Positions 26,301-34,539 of a DNA stretch of 52,383 nucleotides are shown piece by piece (the stretch's first letter is position 1; each line of letters begins with the position of its first letter). Source of the stretch: Mesonia sp. (lineage in GTDB: Bacteria > Bacteroidota > Bacteroidia > Flavobacteriales > Flavobacteriaceae). The DNA lies in NCBI GenBank assembly GCA_012964435.1, contig DTTX01000046.1:41887-94269 (forward strand), in the 5' to 3' direction. The notes under the pieces were generated by a model that did not search any database, was not told where the DNA came from, and saw only the letters and a program-made list of their open reading frames with translations. The translations under genes and the position numbers were made by a program.

Positions 26301-26361
26301 CGCAACACAAATTCAACTCACGCAAAACGGACAAGGTTATAGTAGTTTAACAATTGTGTAA
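23341..26361 (+). CDS. sbcC: Exonuclease subunit SbcC (SMC/Rad50-like ATPase)
   Basis: A 1006-residue protein with split ABC-ATPase halves. Walker A GPTGSGKTT is at residues 37-45; the signature LSGGETFILSLALALALSD and Walker B SLFIDEGFGTLD lie near 913-947. Between them are two long Gln/Glu/Lys-rich coiled-coil arms with the zinc hook CPLC at about residues 525-528, which joins two complexes. With SbcD it forms the ATP-dependent nuclease that cleaves cruciforms and hairpins. It is transcribed after sbcD and ends at a bidirectional terminator shared with rny. Confidence 0.95.
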   Translation: MKILKIAFKNINSLRGEHEIDFIKEPFLQNSLFAITGPTGSGKTTILDVISLALFNQVPRLGKLSTAEVLKKGAILTRNQKDAYAKITYECRQGIFASTWQISTARTGNLRDYHMELANLESGHLDLKKSDVPGKNEELIGLNYDQFIKSVVLAQGEFAKFLQVPKKERGALLEKITGTQIYRRIGQEAYFKYNQVKKDTEEKRLKIETFKEQLLAEEIYAEKQTQAEKLQLEKKNFNLSIQKNSEAIKLKEDLQEQEKELLATEKQITQVEASTAEFEKEKGKKLKQHEEIQFFSEDLNSWQNLQKEQKNNTVQINEIQQNLKDFQEKRTHLQTEFSSTFQLEISPQNASEKLNNYKEKVRTLITERSELLSVYRTSEQHISGLLKDFQFSSKPSNTAVFQQELKEKQHEKSSAFEKLNKKFQLEEKSVAIWQEEIQQQLKLTRAAEKQNFQLLQLKKDLNQKSEELKKINDSLKDLPQQVKKLQQELKLKNAQLEAKQKTLEVEQLQKQLEDFRKDLVENEPCPLCGSTHHPFASAHPEVENHLKTEVEQLQKTIQHLQQELTREQTQWQQFQQQQEKLEKEIKPTERLLTEKEREFEENFAVILQQKKEQSFAEIEVKLETDFKELDQAKELKKSLVQLQELAEKSRELAELLEKGTHKRDEIKALFKGKDFEKEISTVETSWNRNEQNIVQQQKLLDTTEKSLAEVNEKLAKLTKALTTQLTEKGYQSIEQAISLRLTATEAQAWQKEREQLQQKGIELKTLQQKLQEEIKKLQEKDSETSLEKLQEQLQQEKESLTKNDEELKEVSRLLKNQTENLKQIEKLEDEVGKQLKQSEHWKILNDLIGDKTGNKFNDFAQDLTLAQLLQLANKRLMNLSDRYSIDQPTDEEDDSLVAIDEHMGGQRRSIKTLSGGETFILSLALALALSDLASRNIEINSLFIDEGFGTLDPETLDQTLDTLEVLQAESSKMIGVISHVESLKERIATQIQLTQNGQGYSSLTIV

Positions 26362-26364
26362 ATC

Positions 26365-26400
26365 AAAAAAGCCACGAATCAATTTCGTGGCTTTTTTTTA
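26365..26400. terminator. Bidirectional terminator between sbcC and rny
   Basis: Stem GCCACGAA/TTCGTGGC (26371-26391) flanked by an A-run and a T-run. Confidence 0.92.
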
Positions 26401-26415
26401 ATTTAATTAGAGTTT

Positions 26416-27987
26416 TTACTTCGCAATATTTACTGCTCTTGTTTCTCTAATCACAGTCACTTTTACCTGACCAGGATAAGTCATATCGGTTTGAATTTTC
26501 TGAGAAATTTCGAACGATAAGTTATTGGCTTTATCGTCTGAAACTTTTTCACTTTCTACGATCACACGTAATTCTCTACCCGCTTGGATCGCATAAGCTT
26601 TTTTCACTCCGCCAAAACCAAAAGCAATATCTTCTAAATCTTTTAAACGCTGAATGTAAGAATCTAACACTTGACGTCTTGCCCCAGGTCTCGCTCCGCT
26701 AATCGCATCACAAACCTGAATGATAGGCGAAAGTAGCGATGTCATTTCAACCTCATCGTGGTGAGCTCCGATCGCGTTACACACTTCTTCTTTTTCACCA
26801 TACTTTTCTGCCCATTGCATTCCTAAAATTGCGTGAGGTACTTCTGTTTCTGTTTCCGGCACTTTACCAATATCGTGTAACAATCCTGCTCTTTTAGCCA
26901 ACTTAGGATTCAAGCCTAGTTCTGCTGCCATCGTTCCACAAAGTTTAGCTACTTCACGCGAGTGTTGTAATAAGTTTTGACCGTAAGAAGAACGATATTT
27001 CATTCTACCTACTGTTTTTATTAATTCTGGATGTAATCCGTGAATTCCTAGATCGATCACCGTTCGTTTACCGATGTCGATAATTTCTTCATCGATTTGC
27101 TTACGGGTTTTCTTCACTACTTCTTCGATTCTCGCCGGGTGAATTCTTCCATCAGTTACTAATTTATGTAACGACAAACGCGCAACTTCACGACGCACAG
27201 AATCGAAACAAGAAAGAATAATTGCTTCCGGAGTATCGTCAACAATAATTTCTACGCCTGTTGCCGCTTCGATCGCTCTAATGTTTCGACCTTCACGACC
27301 AATAATTCTACCTTTTACATCATCACTCTCTAAGTTGAATACAGAAACACAGTTTTCTACCGCTTCTTCTGTACCAATTCTTTGGATGGTATTAATAATG
27401 ATTTTCTTTGCTTCTTGTTGAGCAGTAAGTTTGGCTTCTTCAATAGTATCTTGAATCAATGCCATTGCATCGGTTTTTGCAGATTCTTTTAATGATTCTA
27501 CCAATTGTTCTTTGGCTTCTTCTGCACTTAACCCGCTAATTACTTCTAATTGCTTAACCTTGCTCTCAAGAAGTTTATCGATCTCTTCTTGTTTCTTTTC
27601 TAAATATTCGTTTCGATAATTATAATCTTTTACTTTTTCGTCAAGGTCTTTATTAAGCTTTTTGTTTTTAGCTAATTCACTAGAAACTTGAGATTCTTTA
27701 TCGCGAGTTCTTTTTTCTGCATCAGCAATTTTCTTATCTCTCGATAAAATTACTTTTTCGTGTTCTGCTTTAAGCTCGATAAACTTTTCTTTTGCCTGAA
27801 GTATTTTGTCTTTCTTTTTACTCTCGCCTTCTGCAGTTGCTTCTTTTATGATCGATTTTGCTTCTTTTTCAGCTTCTTTCACTACAGAATCTGCTTTGTT
27901 TTTCTCTAAATTTTTAGAGATCACAAAGCCTATTGCCAGACCTATAATAAGCGCTACAACGCCGATAACTATTGATAATATTTCCAT
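26416..27987 (-). CDS. rny: Ribonuclease Y
   Basis: A 523-residue membrane-anchored endoribonuclease that starts mRNA decay. An N-terminal transmembrane helix (about residues 4-24) is followed by a charged coiled coil (30-190), a KH RNA-binding domain with [21 protein letters not shown] (about 225-245) and an HD domain with the catalytic LLHDIGK and GAHHDE motifs (about 370-410). Length is normal for the family. It lies downstream of the ZapB-like gene, zapA and the 6S-like RNA on the same strand; the terminator of that RNA implies that rny has its own promoter or depends on read-through. Confidence 0.96.
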   Translation of the reverse strand: MEILSIVIGVVALIIGLAIGFVISKNLEKNKADSVVKEAEKEAKSIIKEATAEGESKKKDKILQAKEKFIELKAEHEKVILSRDKKIADAEKRTRDKESQVSSELAKNKKLNKDLDEKVKDYNYRNEYLEKKQEEIDKLLESKVKQLEVISGLSAEEAKEQLVESLKESAKTDAMALIQDTIEEAKLTAQQEAKKIIINTIQRIGTEEAVENCVSVFNLESDDVKGRIIGREGRNIRAIEAATGVEIIVDDTPEAIILSCFDSVRREVARLSLHKLVTDGRIHPARIEEVVKKTRKQIDEEIIDIGKRTVIDLGIHGLHPELIKTVGRMKYRSSYGQNLLQHSREVAKLCGTMAAELGLNPKLAKRAGLLHDIGKVPETETEVPHAILGMQWAEKYGEKEEVCNAIGAHHDEVEMTSLLSPIIQVCDAISGARPGARRQVLDSYIQRLKDLEDIAFGFGGVKKAYAIQAGRELRVIVESEKVSDDKANNLSFEISQKIQTDMTYPGQVKVTVIRETRAVNIAK

Positions 27988-28008
27988 AATTTATTGATGT
28001 ATATATAT

Positions 28009-28180
28009 AAAAAAAGCCTGTATTAGCATTGATTTTTGTATAAACTCCGTATAAAACAGGTTTAGGGCTAACAAGCTGATCAAGGATCCGTTCAAAGACG
28101 GCTTGCTTTTACAACTTAGACTCACCCTTTTTAATTGATAAGTGTTGAGTTTATCAAATAGATAATAACTAATACAGGCA
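28009..28180 (-). ncRNA. ssrS: 6S-like regulatory RNA (probable ssrS)
   Basis: A gap of about 220 nt between zapA and rny has the architecture of 6S RNA. On the minus strand the 5' arm GCCTGTATTAG (28179-28169) pairs perfectly over 11 bp with the 3' arm CTAATACAGGC (28026-28016), and a run of seven T follows. Inside are nested stems: GGG with CCC, CAAGC with GCTTG, and CCGT with ACGG, giving one long irregular hairpin with a central open region. 6S RNA mimics an open promoter and sequesters the housekeeping RNA polymerase. The position next to zapA parallels enterobacterial ssrS. The ends are estimated from the pairing only. Confidence 0.72.
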
Positions 28181-28214
28181 GTAAACCTTAAATTATTTTA
28201 AAGAACGTATTTTA

Positions 28215-28511
28215 TTAATTGGCCAAGAACTCGGTTAACAGATGATTTAACGCATTTAGTTTCTCTTCTGCTTCGGTTACTTGGTTACTATTATCGATGG
28301 ACTTCTGCTCGTTTTTAGCTGCAAACTGCAAGGCACACATCGCCAATACATCTTGCTTATCACGAACAGCATAACTCTGTTCAAATTGCTTAATTGCTCG
28401 TTCGATCTCTTTAGCCGCTTTACGCAAACCTTCTTCCTGTTGCGGAAAAACCGTAAGCGGGTAAACCCTATCGGCAATCGAAATCTTTATTTTCAACTTT
28501 TCATTCTTCAT
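28215..28511 (-). CDS. zapA: Cell division protein ZapA
   Basis: A 98-residue protein that bundles FtsZ filaments at the division ring. The N-terminal IKISIADRVYPLTVFPQQEE is the beta-hairpin domain and GLRKAAKEIERAIKQFEQSY begins the long helix that forms the dimer/tetramer coiled coil; QDVLAMCALQFA is the conserved middle of that helix. It lies 9 nt after the ZapB-like coiled-coil gene, and the 6S-like RNA follows. Confidence 0.9.
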   Translation of the reverse strand: MKNEKLKIKISIADRVYPLTVFPQQEEGLRKAAKEIERAIKQFEQSYAVRDKQDVLAMCALQFAAKNEQKSIDNSNQVTEAEEKLNALNHLLTEFLAN

Positions 28512-28520
28512 ACAGAATGT

Positions 28521-28811
28521 TTATTCAGAAAGTTGAACAATACATTGATCAATTTCTCTAATTAAGCTGTTTATTTTTAGTTTCGTCTCTCTTTTATATT
28601 CATTACTGCCCAGCATTGCGTTAGCAGCTTTGAGTGTTTGGGTTTGATTTTCTAAAGAACTAATTTTTACTATTAGTTGTTGATTATTTTGTTTTTCGAT
28701 CTCTAAGCTTTCTTCTAATTCTCGATTCTGACGCTTTAAAATCTCGTATTTATGTAATAATTTACTAATCTTATTCTCTAGTGAATCAACTGTTTCTACC
28801 AATTTACTCAT
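28521..28811 (-). CDS. Small coiled-coil protein, ZapB-like, upstream of zapA
   Basis: A 96-residue protein that is almost wholly coiled coil (heptad-like pattern in LENKISKLLHKYEILKRQN and onward), without signal or membrane segments. Position directly upstream of zapA and its size suggest a ZapB-like partner of the FtsZ ring; the sequence alone does not prove homology. The ATG at 28811 is chosen over a GTG two codons upstream. A promoter with both boxes lies 27-57 nt before it. Confidence 0.72.
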   Translation of the reverse strand: MSKLVETVDSLENKISKLLHKYEILKRQNRELEESLEIEKQNNQQLIVKISSLENQTQTLKAANAMLGSNEYKRETKLKINSLIREIDQCIVQLSE

Positions 28812-28837
28812 CTGCACTTCACGTAATACTTCACAGA

Positions 28838-28868
28838 CAAAGTTAACATACCTTTACCAATATGCCAA
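28838..28868 (-). promoter_or_regulatory. Promoter of the zapB-like/zapA operon
   Basis: On the minus strand TTG (28868-28866), a 20-nt spacer and TAACTTTG (28845-28838) match the flavobacterial consensus exactly. The ATG lies 26 nt downstream of the -7 box. Confidence 0.75.
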
Positions 28869-28978
28869 CAGTTTTCTTTCTAATTTTTATACTAAAACAG
28901 GTAAAAAATGTGTTTTTAGATTAAATAGAAGTTTTTATATTTAAACCCCAGCCCCTTACAACGCTAACATTACTTTTT

Positions 28979-30682
28979 ATGAAATTATATTTTTTGGTCT
29001 TTTTTGCTTTATTCAGTATTCAATTTGGTTTGGCACAAGAAAACCTTCCGCAAGAGTACTTTGAAAGTCCGCTGGAAATACCATTAATTCTATCGGGAAC
29101 TTTTGGTGAGTTAAGATCGAATCATTTTCATAGCGGGATGGATATTAAAACACACCAACAAACCGGTTTATCGGTTTTAGCATCGGCATCGGGGTATGTG
29201 AGTAGAATAAAAATTTCTCATTTTGGTTACGGTAAAGCACTTTACATACAGCATCCTAATGGTTACACTTCTGTTTATGCGCATTTAAAAGAATTTGCAC
29301 CAGAAATTGAAAAATATATTAAAGAGCGCCAGTATGCGAAAGAGAGTTATGAGATCGAAGTTTTCCCGCAGGCAAATGAATTAAGCGTTGATCAAGGAGA
29401 ACTTATCGCATATAGCGGAAACAGTGGCGGTAGCGGTGGCCCACATTTACACTTCGAAATTAGAGACAGTCAAGCCAGACCTATGAATCCTATGCAATTT
29501 GGAATTGCAATTAAAGACGCTCTCTACCCTATTGTTCGTGGTATGTACGTGTATCCTATTTCTGAGAATGCACATATCGATACCAAGGCAGAACGCAAAA
29601 AACTTCGTGTGATCCCCATAGGTAATGGTGAATATAAAACTGAAAATATTTCAGCTTATGGTAAAATTGGCTTCGGAATTAATAGCGTTGACCTCCTGAA
29701 TTATGCTGCTAATAAAAACGGGGTAAATACGATTGAAACCTTTTTAAATGGTAAAAAATTACTTACTGTCGATTTTAATAAATTCTCTTTTGCTGAATCT
29801 CGTTATATCAACGACTATATCGATTATGAGCTGGAAGAAAGTCAAAATGAAACGGTGCAGAAGTTATTCATCACCAATAACAATCCGCTTAGTATTTTTA
29901 AATATCAAGAAGACCAAGGTTATGTTGAAGTGAATGATAGTTTAGATTACAATTATAAGATTGAAATTAAAGATTATGAAGGCAACACTTCTATAGTAAG
30001 AATACCTATTTCTCCTAAAGAAATACCTTCAGAGAATATAGAAAAACCAGAAACAAAAAAGACCAACTATTTTGTAAGATCGTCGCAAGCTACTGCTTTT
30101 GATGAAGATGGTTACGATGTTTATATTCCGCGAGGCGCTTTATATAAAGATGAATATTTAGACATTAGTACCGATGGCGAAAGTATAAATGTTCACCATC
30201 CAACAACCGCGCTGCATCAAAATATTACTATTGGTTTTGATGTTAGTCGATTTAATGATAAAGATAAAGAACAACTTTTTATTGCGAGAATGAGCGATTG
30301 GGGTCGTCCGTATTATTCCACTACCTATAAAAAAACAAATCGGTTCACGACCCGAACCAAAACTTTCGGGACCTATAAATTAGCGGTAGACAATACACCA
30401 CCACTAGTACAATCGGTTAACTTTAAAGATAAAAAATGGATGTCGAATTACCGTTACCTTAAGTTTAAAATCTCTGATGATCTATCGGGCATTAGCAGTT
30501 ATCGCGGCACTATTAACGGGAAATTCATTTTAATGGAATACGATTATAAAACCAATAGCTTGGTTTACGATTTTAATGATGAAGTAAACACTACCGAAAC
30601 AGAAAACAATTTGAAGATCATTGTGGTTGATAATGTTGGAAATAGTACTACATTTGAAGGCACATTTTTCAGAAAAAATTAA
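28979..30682 (+). CDS. M23 family (LytM-type) metallopeptidase, exported
   Basis: A 567-residue protein with a signal peptide (about residues 1-19, ends GLAQ). The M23 domain (about 35-175) holds the zinc-binding sites HSGMD (H51, D55) and HLHFE (H156, H158), with H102 of VYAHLK as the usual third active-site His, so it should be an active endopeptidase cutting peptide cross-links of peptidoglycan in the periplasm. The remaining 390 residues are beta-rich domains, including a possible Ig-like domain near 475-565 with DNTPPLVQ. It is followed after 11 nt by the TonB-receptor gene. Confidence 0.9.
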   Translation: MKLYFLVFFALFSIQFGLAQENLPQEYFESPLEIPLILSGTFGELRSNHFHSGMDIKTHQQTGLSVLASASGYVSRIKISHFGYGKALYIQHPNGYTSVYAHLKEFAPEIEKYIKERQYAKESYEIEVFPQANELSVDQGELIAYSGNSGGSGGPHLHFEIRDSQARPMNPMQFGIAIKDALYPIVRGMYVYPISENAHIDTKAERKKLRVIPIGNGEYKTENISAYGKIGFGINSVDLLNYAANKNGVNTIETFLNGKKLLTVDFNKFSFAESRYINDYIDYELEESQNETVQKLFITNNNPLSIFKYQEDQGYVEVNDSLDYNYKIEIKDYEGNTSIVRIPISPKEIPSENIEKPETKKTNYFVRSSQATAFDEDGYDVYIPRGALYKDEYLDISTDGESINVHHPTTALHQNITIGFDVSRFNDKDKEQLFIARMSDWGRPYYSTTYKKTNRFTTRTKTFGTYKLAVDNTPPLVQSVNFKDKKWMSNYRYLKFKISDDLSGISSYRGTINGKFILMEYDYKTNSLVYDFNDEVNTTETENNLKIIVVDNVGNSTTFEGTFFRKN

Positions 30683-30693
30683 AGCACGATCTC

Positions 30694-33159
30694 TTGAGAA
30701 ATTTTTCTTTTTTACTCCCTCTATTTCTATTTATATCGACACATATTAACGCGCAAGAAGCTACCATCGAAGGTATTATTCTCGACGAAAACGACGTTCC
30801 GGTTCCCGGCGCTAACATAAGCTACGCAAATGGCGGGACACAAACCAACGAAAATGGTTACTACGAATTAAATTTGCCTGCAAACCAAGAAGTAGTTTTA
30901 ACAATTACCTACGTAGGATTCAAAAAAATTGAAACAACTATTTCGCCAATTGCCGCAAATAAAAAGGTTGAACTCAATTTTGTCTTAAAAACCGACGTCG
31001 AACAAATTGGTACAGTAACCATCACCGGAAACAGAAATAACCGAGTTGAAGGCATTACTACGATAAGCCCAGAGACGATACGTAAAATTCCGGGGGCAAA
31101 CGCCGGAGTAGAAAATCTTTTAAAAACTTTACCCGGAGTTACTTCTAACAACGAATTAAGTTCTCAATACGCTGTACGTGGTGGTAATTACGATGAAAAT
31201 TTGGTTTATGTAAATGAAATTCAAGTGTATCGTCCGTTTTTAATTCGATCTGGGCAACAAGAAGGATTAAGCTTTGTAAATACCGATATGGTTAGAAATG
31301 TTGAATTTTCTGCGGGTGGTTTTCAAGCAAAATATGGCGACAAACTTTCTTCGGTGCTCGATATTACTTATCGTCGTCCGGTAGATTTTGGAGCTTCGCT
31401 AGATTTAAGTTTATTAGGCGGAAGCGCTTCTATAGAAAATGTTTCTGAAAACGGAAAATTCTCTGGTATCGCCGGTATTCGTTACCGAGATAACAGCTTG
31501 TTTGTAAACGCAAAAGAAACCGAAACAAATTTTAGACCTCGTTTTGCCGATGTGCAAACTTATCTTACTTACCAGTTTAGTGAGAAGTTTGAATTGAGTT
31601 TTTTAGGAAACGTTGCAATTAACCAATACGATTACGAGCCTTTAACGAGACAAACCAATTTCGGAACTATTTCTGATCCTAAAGCTTTACTTATTTTCTA
31701 TGAAGGTCAAGAACAGGATCAATATGAAACTTATTTCGGAGCTTTTAAAGCGACCTACGACGTTTCAGATAATTATACGACCAAGTTGATCGCTTCTGCT
31801 TACAACACGCAAGAACAAGAGCATTTTGATATTTTAGCACAATACCGTTTAGGGGAAGTGAATACCGATATTGGCGGTGAAAATGTAGGTGAAGTAGAAT
31901 TTAGCGAAGGTGTTGGTTCTCAACTTACCCACGCGCGTAACGACTTAGATGCTTTAATTTTTAATGTTCAGCATTTAGGAACAATTACGGAAGAAGATCA
32001 TAAAATTGACTACGGAATTAAATATACTCACGAAGATATTAGAGACCGTGTTCGAGAATATGAAATTATCGATTCGGCAGGATTTTCTATTCGTCCGCCT
32101 TTTGACGATTTTCAGAATAATCAGCCATACGAGCCTTACGATGCGCCAATTGCTCCATTCAATAACATTAGAGCTTTTAACGAAACGCAAATTAATAGAT
32201 TTCAAGCTTTTGCGCAGTGGAGTTACAAAACTGAAATTGACAGCGCAGAAATTTACATCAACGCCGGTGCCAGAACGCACGTGTGGAATATTAGCGGAGA
32301 AAACATAGAAAGTAACACTCAGCAAGTCACCAGTGTTCGTGGTCAATTAGCCTGGAAACCCAATTGGGAAAAAGATATGATCTTTAGACTTTCGGGTGGT
32401 TTATATTATCAACCTCCATTTTACCGAGCCTTAAGAGATTCTACCGGAGCGGTTCGACCAGAGGTGAAAGCGCAAAAATCGACACATATTGTTTTAGGTA
32501 ACGATTACAGTTTTAAATTAGGCGGAAGACCTTTTACATTGGTTTCTGAAGCTTATTACAAATCGATTACCGATGTAAATCCATATACAATTGAAAATGT
32601 ACGTATTCGTTACCGCGCCAGAAATAATGCTGAAGCTTACGCTTACGGATTAGATTTAAGACTGAATGGCGAATTTGTTCCGGGGACTGAAAGTTGGGTA
32701 AGTTTTGGTTATATGAAAACGGAAGAAAATATCGACGATCGAGGTTATATTGCCAGACCTACCGATCAGCGTTTAAAATTCGCGGTGTTATTTCAGGATT
32801 ATGTACCGGCGATTCCTGCATTGAAGTTTTACTTAAATATGGTTTACAATACAGGATTACCGGGAGGTTCACCAAGTTATGCAGACCCTTACGATTACCA
32901 AACGCGTTTACGTGACTACCGAAGAGCCGACGCCGGTTTCTCTTATGTGTTTGCCGATAGAAATAATCAGCATCCTGAAGGTCATTGGTTACACCGTTTT
33001 AAAGAATTGAGTATTGGTTTCGAGATCTTTAACCTGTTTGATAATCAAAATGCGATCACGAACACTTTTGTGCGCGATGTATATTCACAGAATTTATATT
33101 CGGTACCTAATTACTTATCGCCAAGAGTTTTTAATTTAAAACTAAGTATGAAGTTTTAA
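30694..33159 (+). CDS. TonB-dependent outer-membrane receptor with carboxypeptidase-regulatory-like domain
   Basis: An 821-residue outer-membrane protein starting at TTG directly before a signal peptide (RNFSFLLPLFLFISTHINAQ). Residues about 22-105 are a CarboxypepD_reg-like domain (GIILDENDVPVPGANISY, TNENGYYEL, TYVGFKK). The plug domain (about 125-230) has PGANAGVENLLKTLPGV and YAVRGGNYDENLVYVNEIQV; the rest is the 22-strand barrel, ending in an aromatic residue (LKLSMKF). No SusD-like gene is adjacent, so it is not a Sus-type pair. It sits in one transcription unit with the M23 peptidase. Substrate unknown. Confidence 0.92.
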   Translation: MRNFSFLLPLFLFISTHINAQEATIEGIILDENDVPVPGANISYANGGTQTNENGYYELNLPANQEVVLTITYVGFKKIETTISPIAANKKVELNFVLKTDVEQIGTVTITGNRNNRVEGITTISPETIRKIPGANAGVENLLKTLPGVTSNNELSSQYAVRGGNYDENLVYVNEIQVYRPFLIRSGQQEGLSFVNTDMVRNVEFSAGGFQAKYGDKLSSVLDITYRRPVDFGASLDLSLLGGSASIENVSENGKFSGIAGIRYRDNSLFVNAKETETNFRPRFADVQTYLTYQFSEKFELSFLGNVAINQYDYEPLTRQTNFGTISDPKALLIFYEGQEQDQYETYFGAFKATYDVSDNYTTKLIASAYNTQEQEHFDILAQYRLGEVNTDIGGENVGEVEFSEGVGSQLTHARNDLDALIFNVQHLGTITEEDHKIDYGIKYTHEDIRDRVREYEIIDSAGFSIRPPFDDFQNNQPYEPYDAPIAPFNNIRAFNETQINRFQAFAQWSYKTEIDSAEIYINAGARTHVWNISGENIESNTQQVTSVRGQLAWKPNWEKDMIFRLSGGLYYQPPFYRALRDSTGAVRPEVKAQKSTHIVLGNDYSFKLGGRPFTLVSEAYYKSITDVNPYTIENVRIRYRARNNAEAYAYGLDLRLNGEFVPGTESWVSFGYMKTEENIDDRGYIARPTDQRLKFAVLFQDYVPAIPALKFYLNMVYNTGLPGGSPSYADPYDYQTRLRDYRRADAGFSYVFADRNNQHPEGHWLHRFKELSIGFEIFNLFDNQNAITNTFVRDVYSQNLYSVPNYLSPRVFNLKLSMKF

Positions 33160-33180
33160 GCGGAGGTTGAATTTAGCTTC

Positions 33181-33282
33181 GCGTTAGGGATCGAGGTTTT
33201 GTTGGAGCTCTTTTTGATTTGTTTTTCGAAAAAACAAATCAAAAAAGCGACTACCGAGAGCCCGACCCGCAGGGAAACGCCC
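33181..33282 (+). repeat. Structured intergenic element, copy B
   Basis: Second copy of the element at 1644-1762, between the converging TonB-receptor and cysteine desulfurase genes. GCGTTAGGGAT opens it, a long hairpin TTTTTGATTTGTTTTT/AAAAACAAATCAAAAA fills the middle, and AGCCCGACCCG with GGGAAACGC closes it. GCGTT (33181-33185) pairs with AACGC (33276-33280). Its position suggests it also ends transcription here, as no ordinary terminator is present. The strand is assigned by similarity to copy A. Confidence 0.7.
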
Positions 33283-33296
33283 AAAATATAGATTGA

Positions 33297-34442
33297 TTAA
33301 GCTTCGATAAATTCTTTTAAAACCTGAACCACATAATCTAATTCTTCTTTGGTGTTGAATCTCGAGAATGAAAAACGGATCGATGGTTTTTGAAGATCTT
33401 CTTCGGAAAGAATGTTGGTTAACACATGCGAGCCTTTGTCGCTACCGCTTTGGCAGGCACTACCTTTTGAACAAGCAATCCCTTTTAGATCTAATTGAAA
33501 CAACAACATTAAGGCTTTATCTGCCGGGATGGGCAAACAAACATTCACTAATGTATAGGTGCTTTTTTCTAGATCTGAACAGTTTCCGTTGAATTTTACT
33601 CCGGGAATTTCTTTTTTTAACTGCTCGATAAAGTGTGTTTTAAGCGCTGTGGTTTGCTGCTGCTCTTCTGATAAATTATCGTAAGCTAATTTTAAGGCTT
33701 CTTCTAGCCCAACGATATTATGCACCGACTCGGTTCCTGCTCTTACGCCACGTTCTTGCGAACCTCCGAAAATTAAAGATTTGAGTCCGCTGTTGCTTTT
33801 GATATAAGCAAAACCAACGCCTTTTGGTCCGTGAAATTTATGTGCACTTACGGCAGCAAAATCTACGGGAAGTTCTTTAAGGTTTAGTTCAAAATGCCCT
33901 ATAGATTGTACGGTGTCGCTATGAAAAAGCGCATTGTGTTGATGACAAAGATTCCCAACTTTTTCGATATCTAAAATGTTACCAACTTCATTATTAACGT
34001 GCATTAAACTCACGATGGTTTTCTGCTCATTTTGCTGTAATAATTGTTCTAGATGTTGAAGATCTACCGAGCCAAATTCATCTAAATTCACGTAATCTAC
34101 TTCAACCTCAAAACAATCTTTTAATTGATCGACGCAATGCAAAACGGCGTGATGTTCAATTTTTGAAGTGATAATTCTCTTTACACCAAGATCTCTTACG
34201 GCACTATTTAAAATAAGGTTATCGGCTTCCGTACCACCCGATGTAAAAACGATTTCTTTAGCTTCTACCTTTAAATAGTTGGCAACTGTTTTTCTTGCGT
34301 TTTCTATTAAAGATTTGGCAGTTCTCCCAAACGTATGCGTTGAAGATGGGTTACCGTAAACCTGCATTACCTCTGTCATTTTAGAGATTACTTCTGTTCG
34401 CATTTGTGTAGTGGCTGCGCTATCTAAATAAACGTTTTTCAT
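33297..34442 (-). CDS. Cysteine desulfurase (NifS/IscS-like)
   Basis: A 381-residue class V PLP aminotransferase-fold enzyme that removes sulfur from cysteine, yielding alanine and an enzyme persulfide for Fe-S clusters or tRNA thiolation. The start YLDSAATTQMR, the PLP-contacting VSLMHVNNEVGN, the PLP lysine in VSAHKFHGPKGVGF and the catalytic cysteine in GSACQSGS are present; the short active-site loop without a SufS-type pattern favours the NifS/IscS group. The ATG at 34442 is preferred over an upstream one at 34469, which would add nine unconserved residues. No iscU, suf or mnmA gene is adjacent. Confidence 0.9.
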   Translation of the reverse strand: MKNVYLDSAATTQMRTEVISKMTEVMQVYGNPSSTHTFGRTAKSLIENARKTVANYLKVEAKEIVFTSGGTEADNLILNSAVRDLGVKRIITSKIEHHAVLHCVDQLKDCFEVEVDYVNLDEFGSVDLQHLEQLLQQNEQKTIVSLMHVNNEVGNILDIEKVGNLCHQHNALFHSDTVQSIGHFELNLKELPVDFAAVSAHKFHGPKGVGFAYIKSNSGLKSLIFGGSQERGVRAGTESVHNIVGLEEALKLAYDNLSEEQQQTTALKTHFIEQLKKEIPGVKFNGNCSDLEKSTYTLVNVCLPIPADKALMLLFQLDLKGIACSKGSACQSGSDKGSHVLTNILSEEDLQKPSIRFSFSRFNTKEELDYVVQVLKEFIEA

Positions 34443-34525
34443 GGGTATCGTTTTTTCTAATGCCCGCAAAAATAAAACTTTTAAAATTATTTAGGGTATT
34501 AGACGTTATAAATACGTATTTCAAT

Positions 34526-34533
34526 TATTTTTG
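34526..34533 (+). promoter_or_regulatory. -7 box TATTTTTG directly before a start codon
   Basis: Exact TAnnTTTG match 6 nt before the ATG at 34540. It overlaps a TTG at 34531 that would otherwise be an alternative start, so that TTG is unlikely to be in the mRNA. The spacing predicts a nearly leaderless transcript. Confidence 0.55.
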
Positions 34534-34539
34534 TGCAAA

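Noticed and set aside
31975-32346. 123-codon antisense frame in the TonB-receptor gene, with a 100-codon frame in a third phase
   Set aside because: The receptor reading is intact and conserved across this stretch; the others are by-products of its composition.
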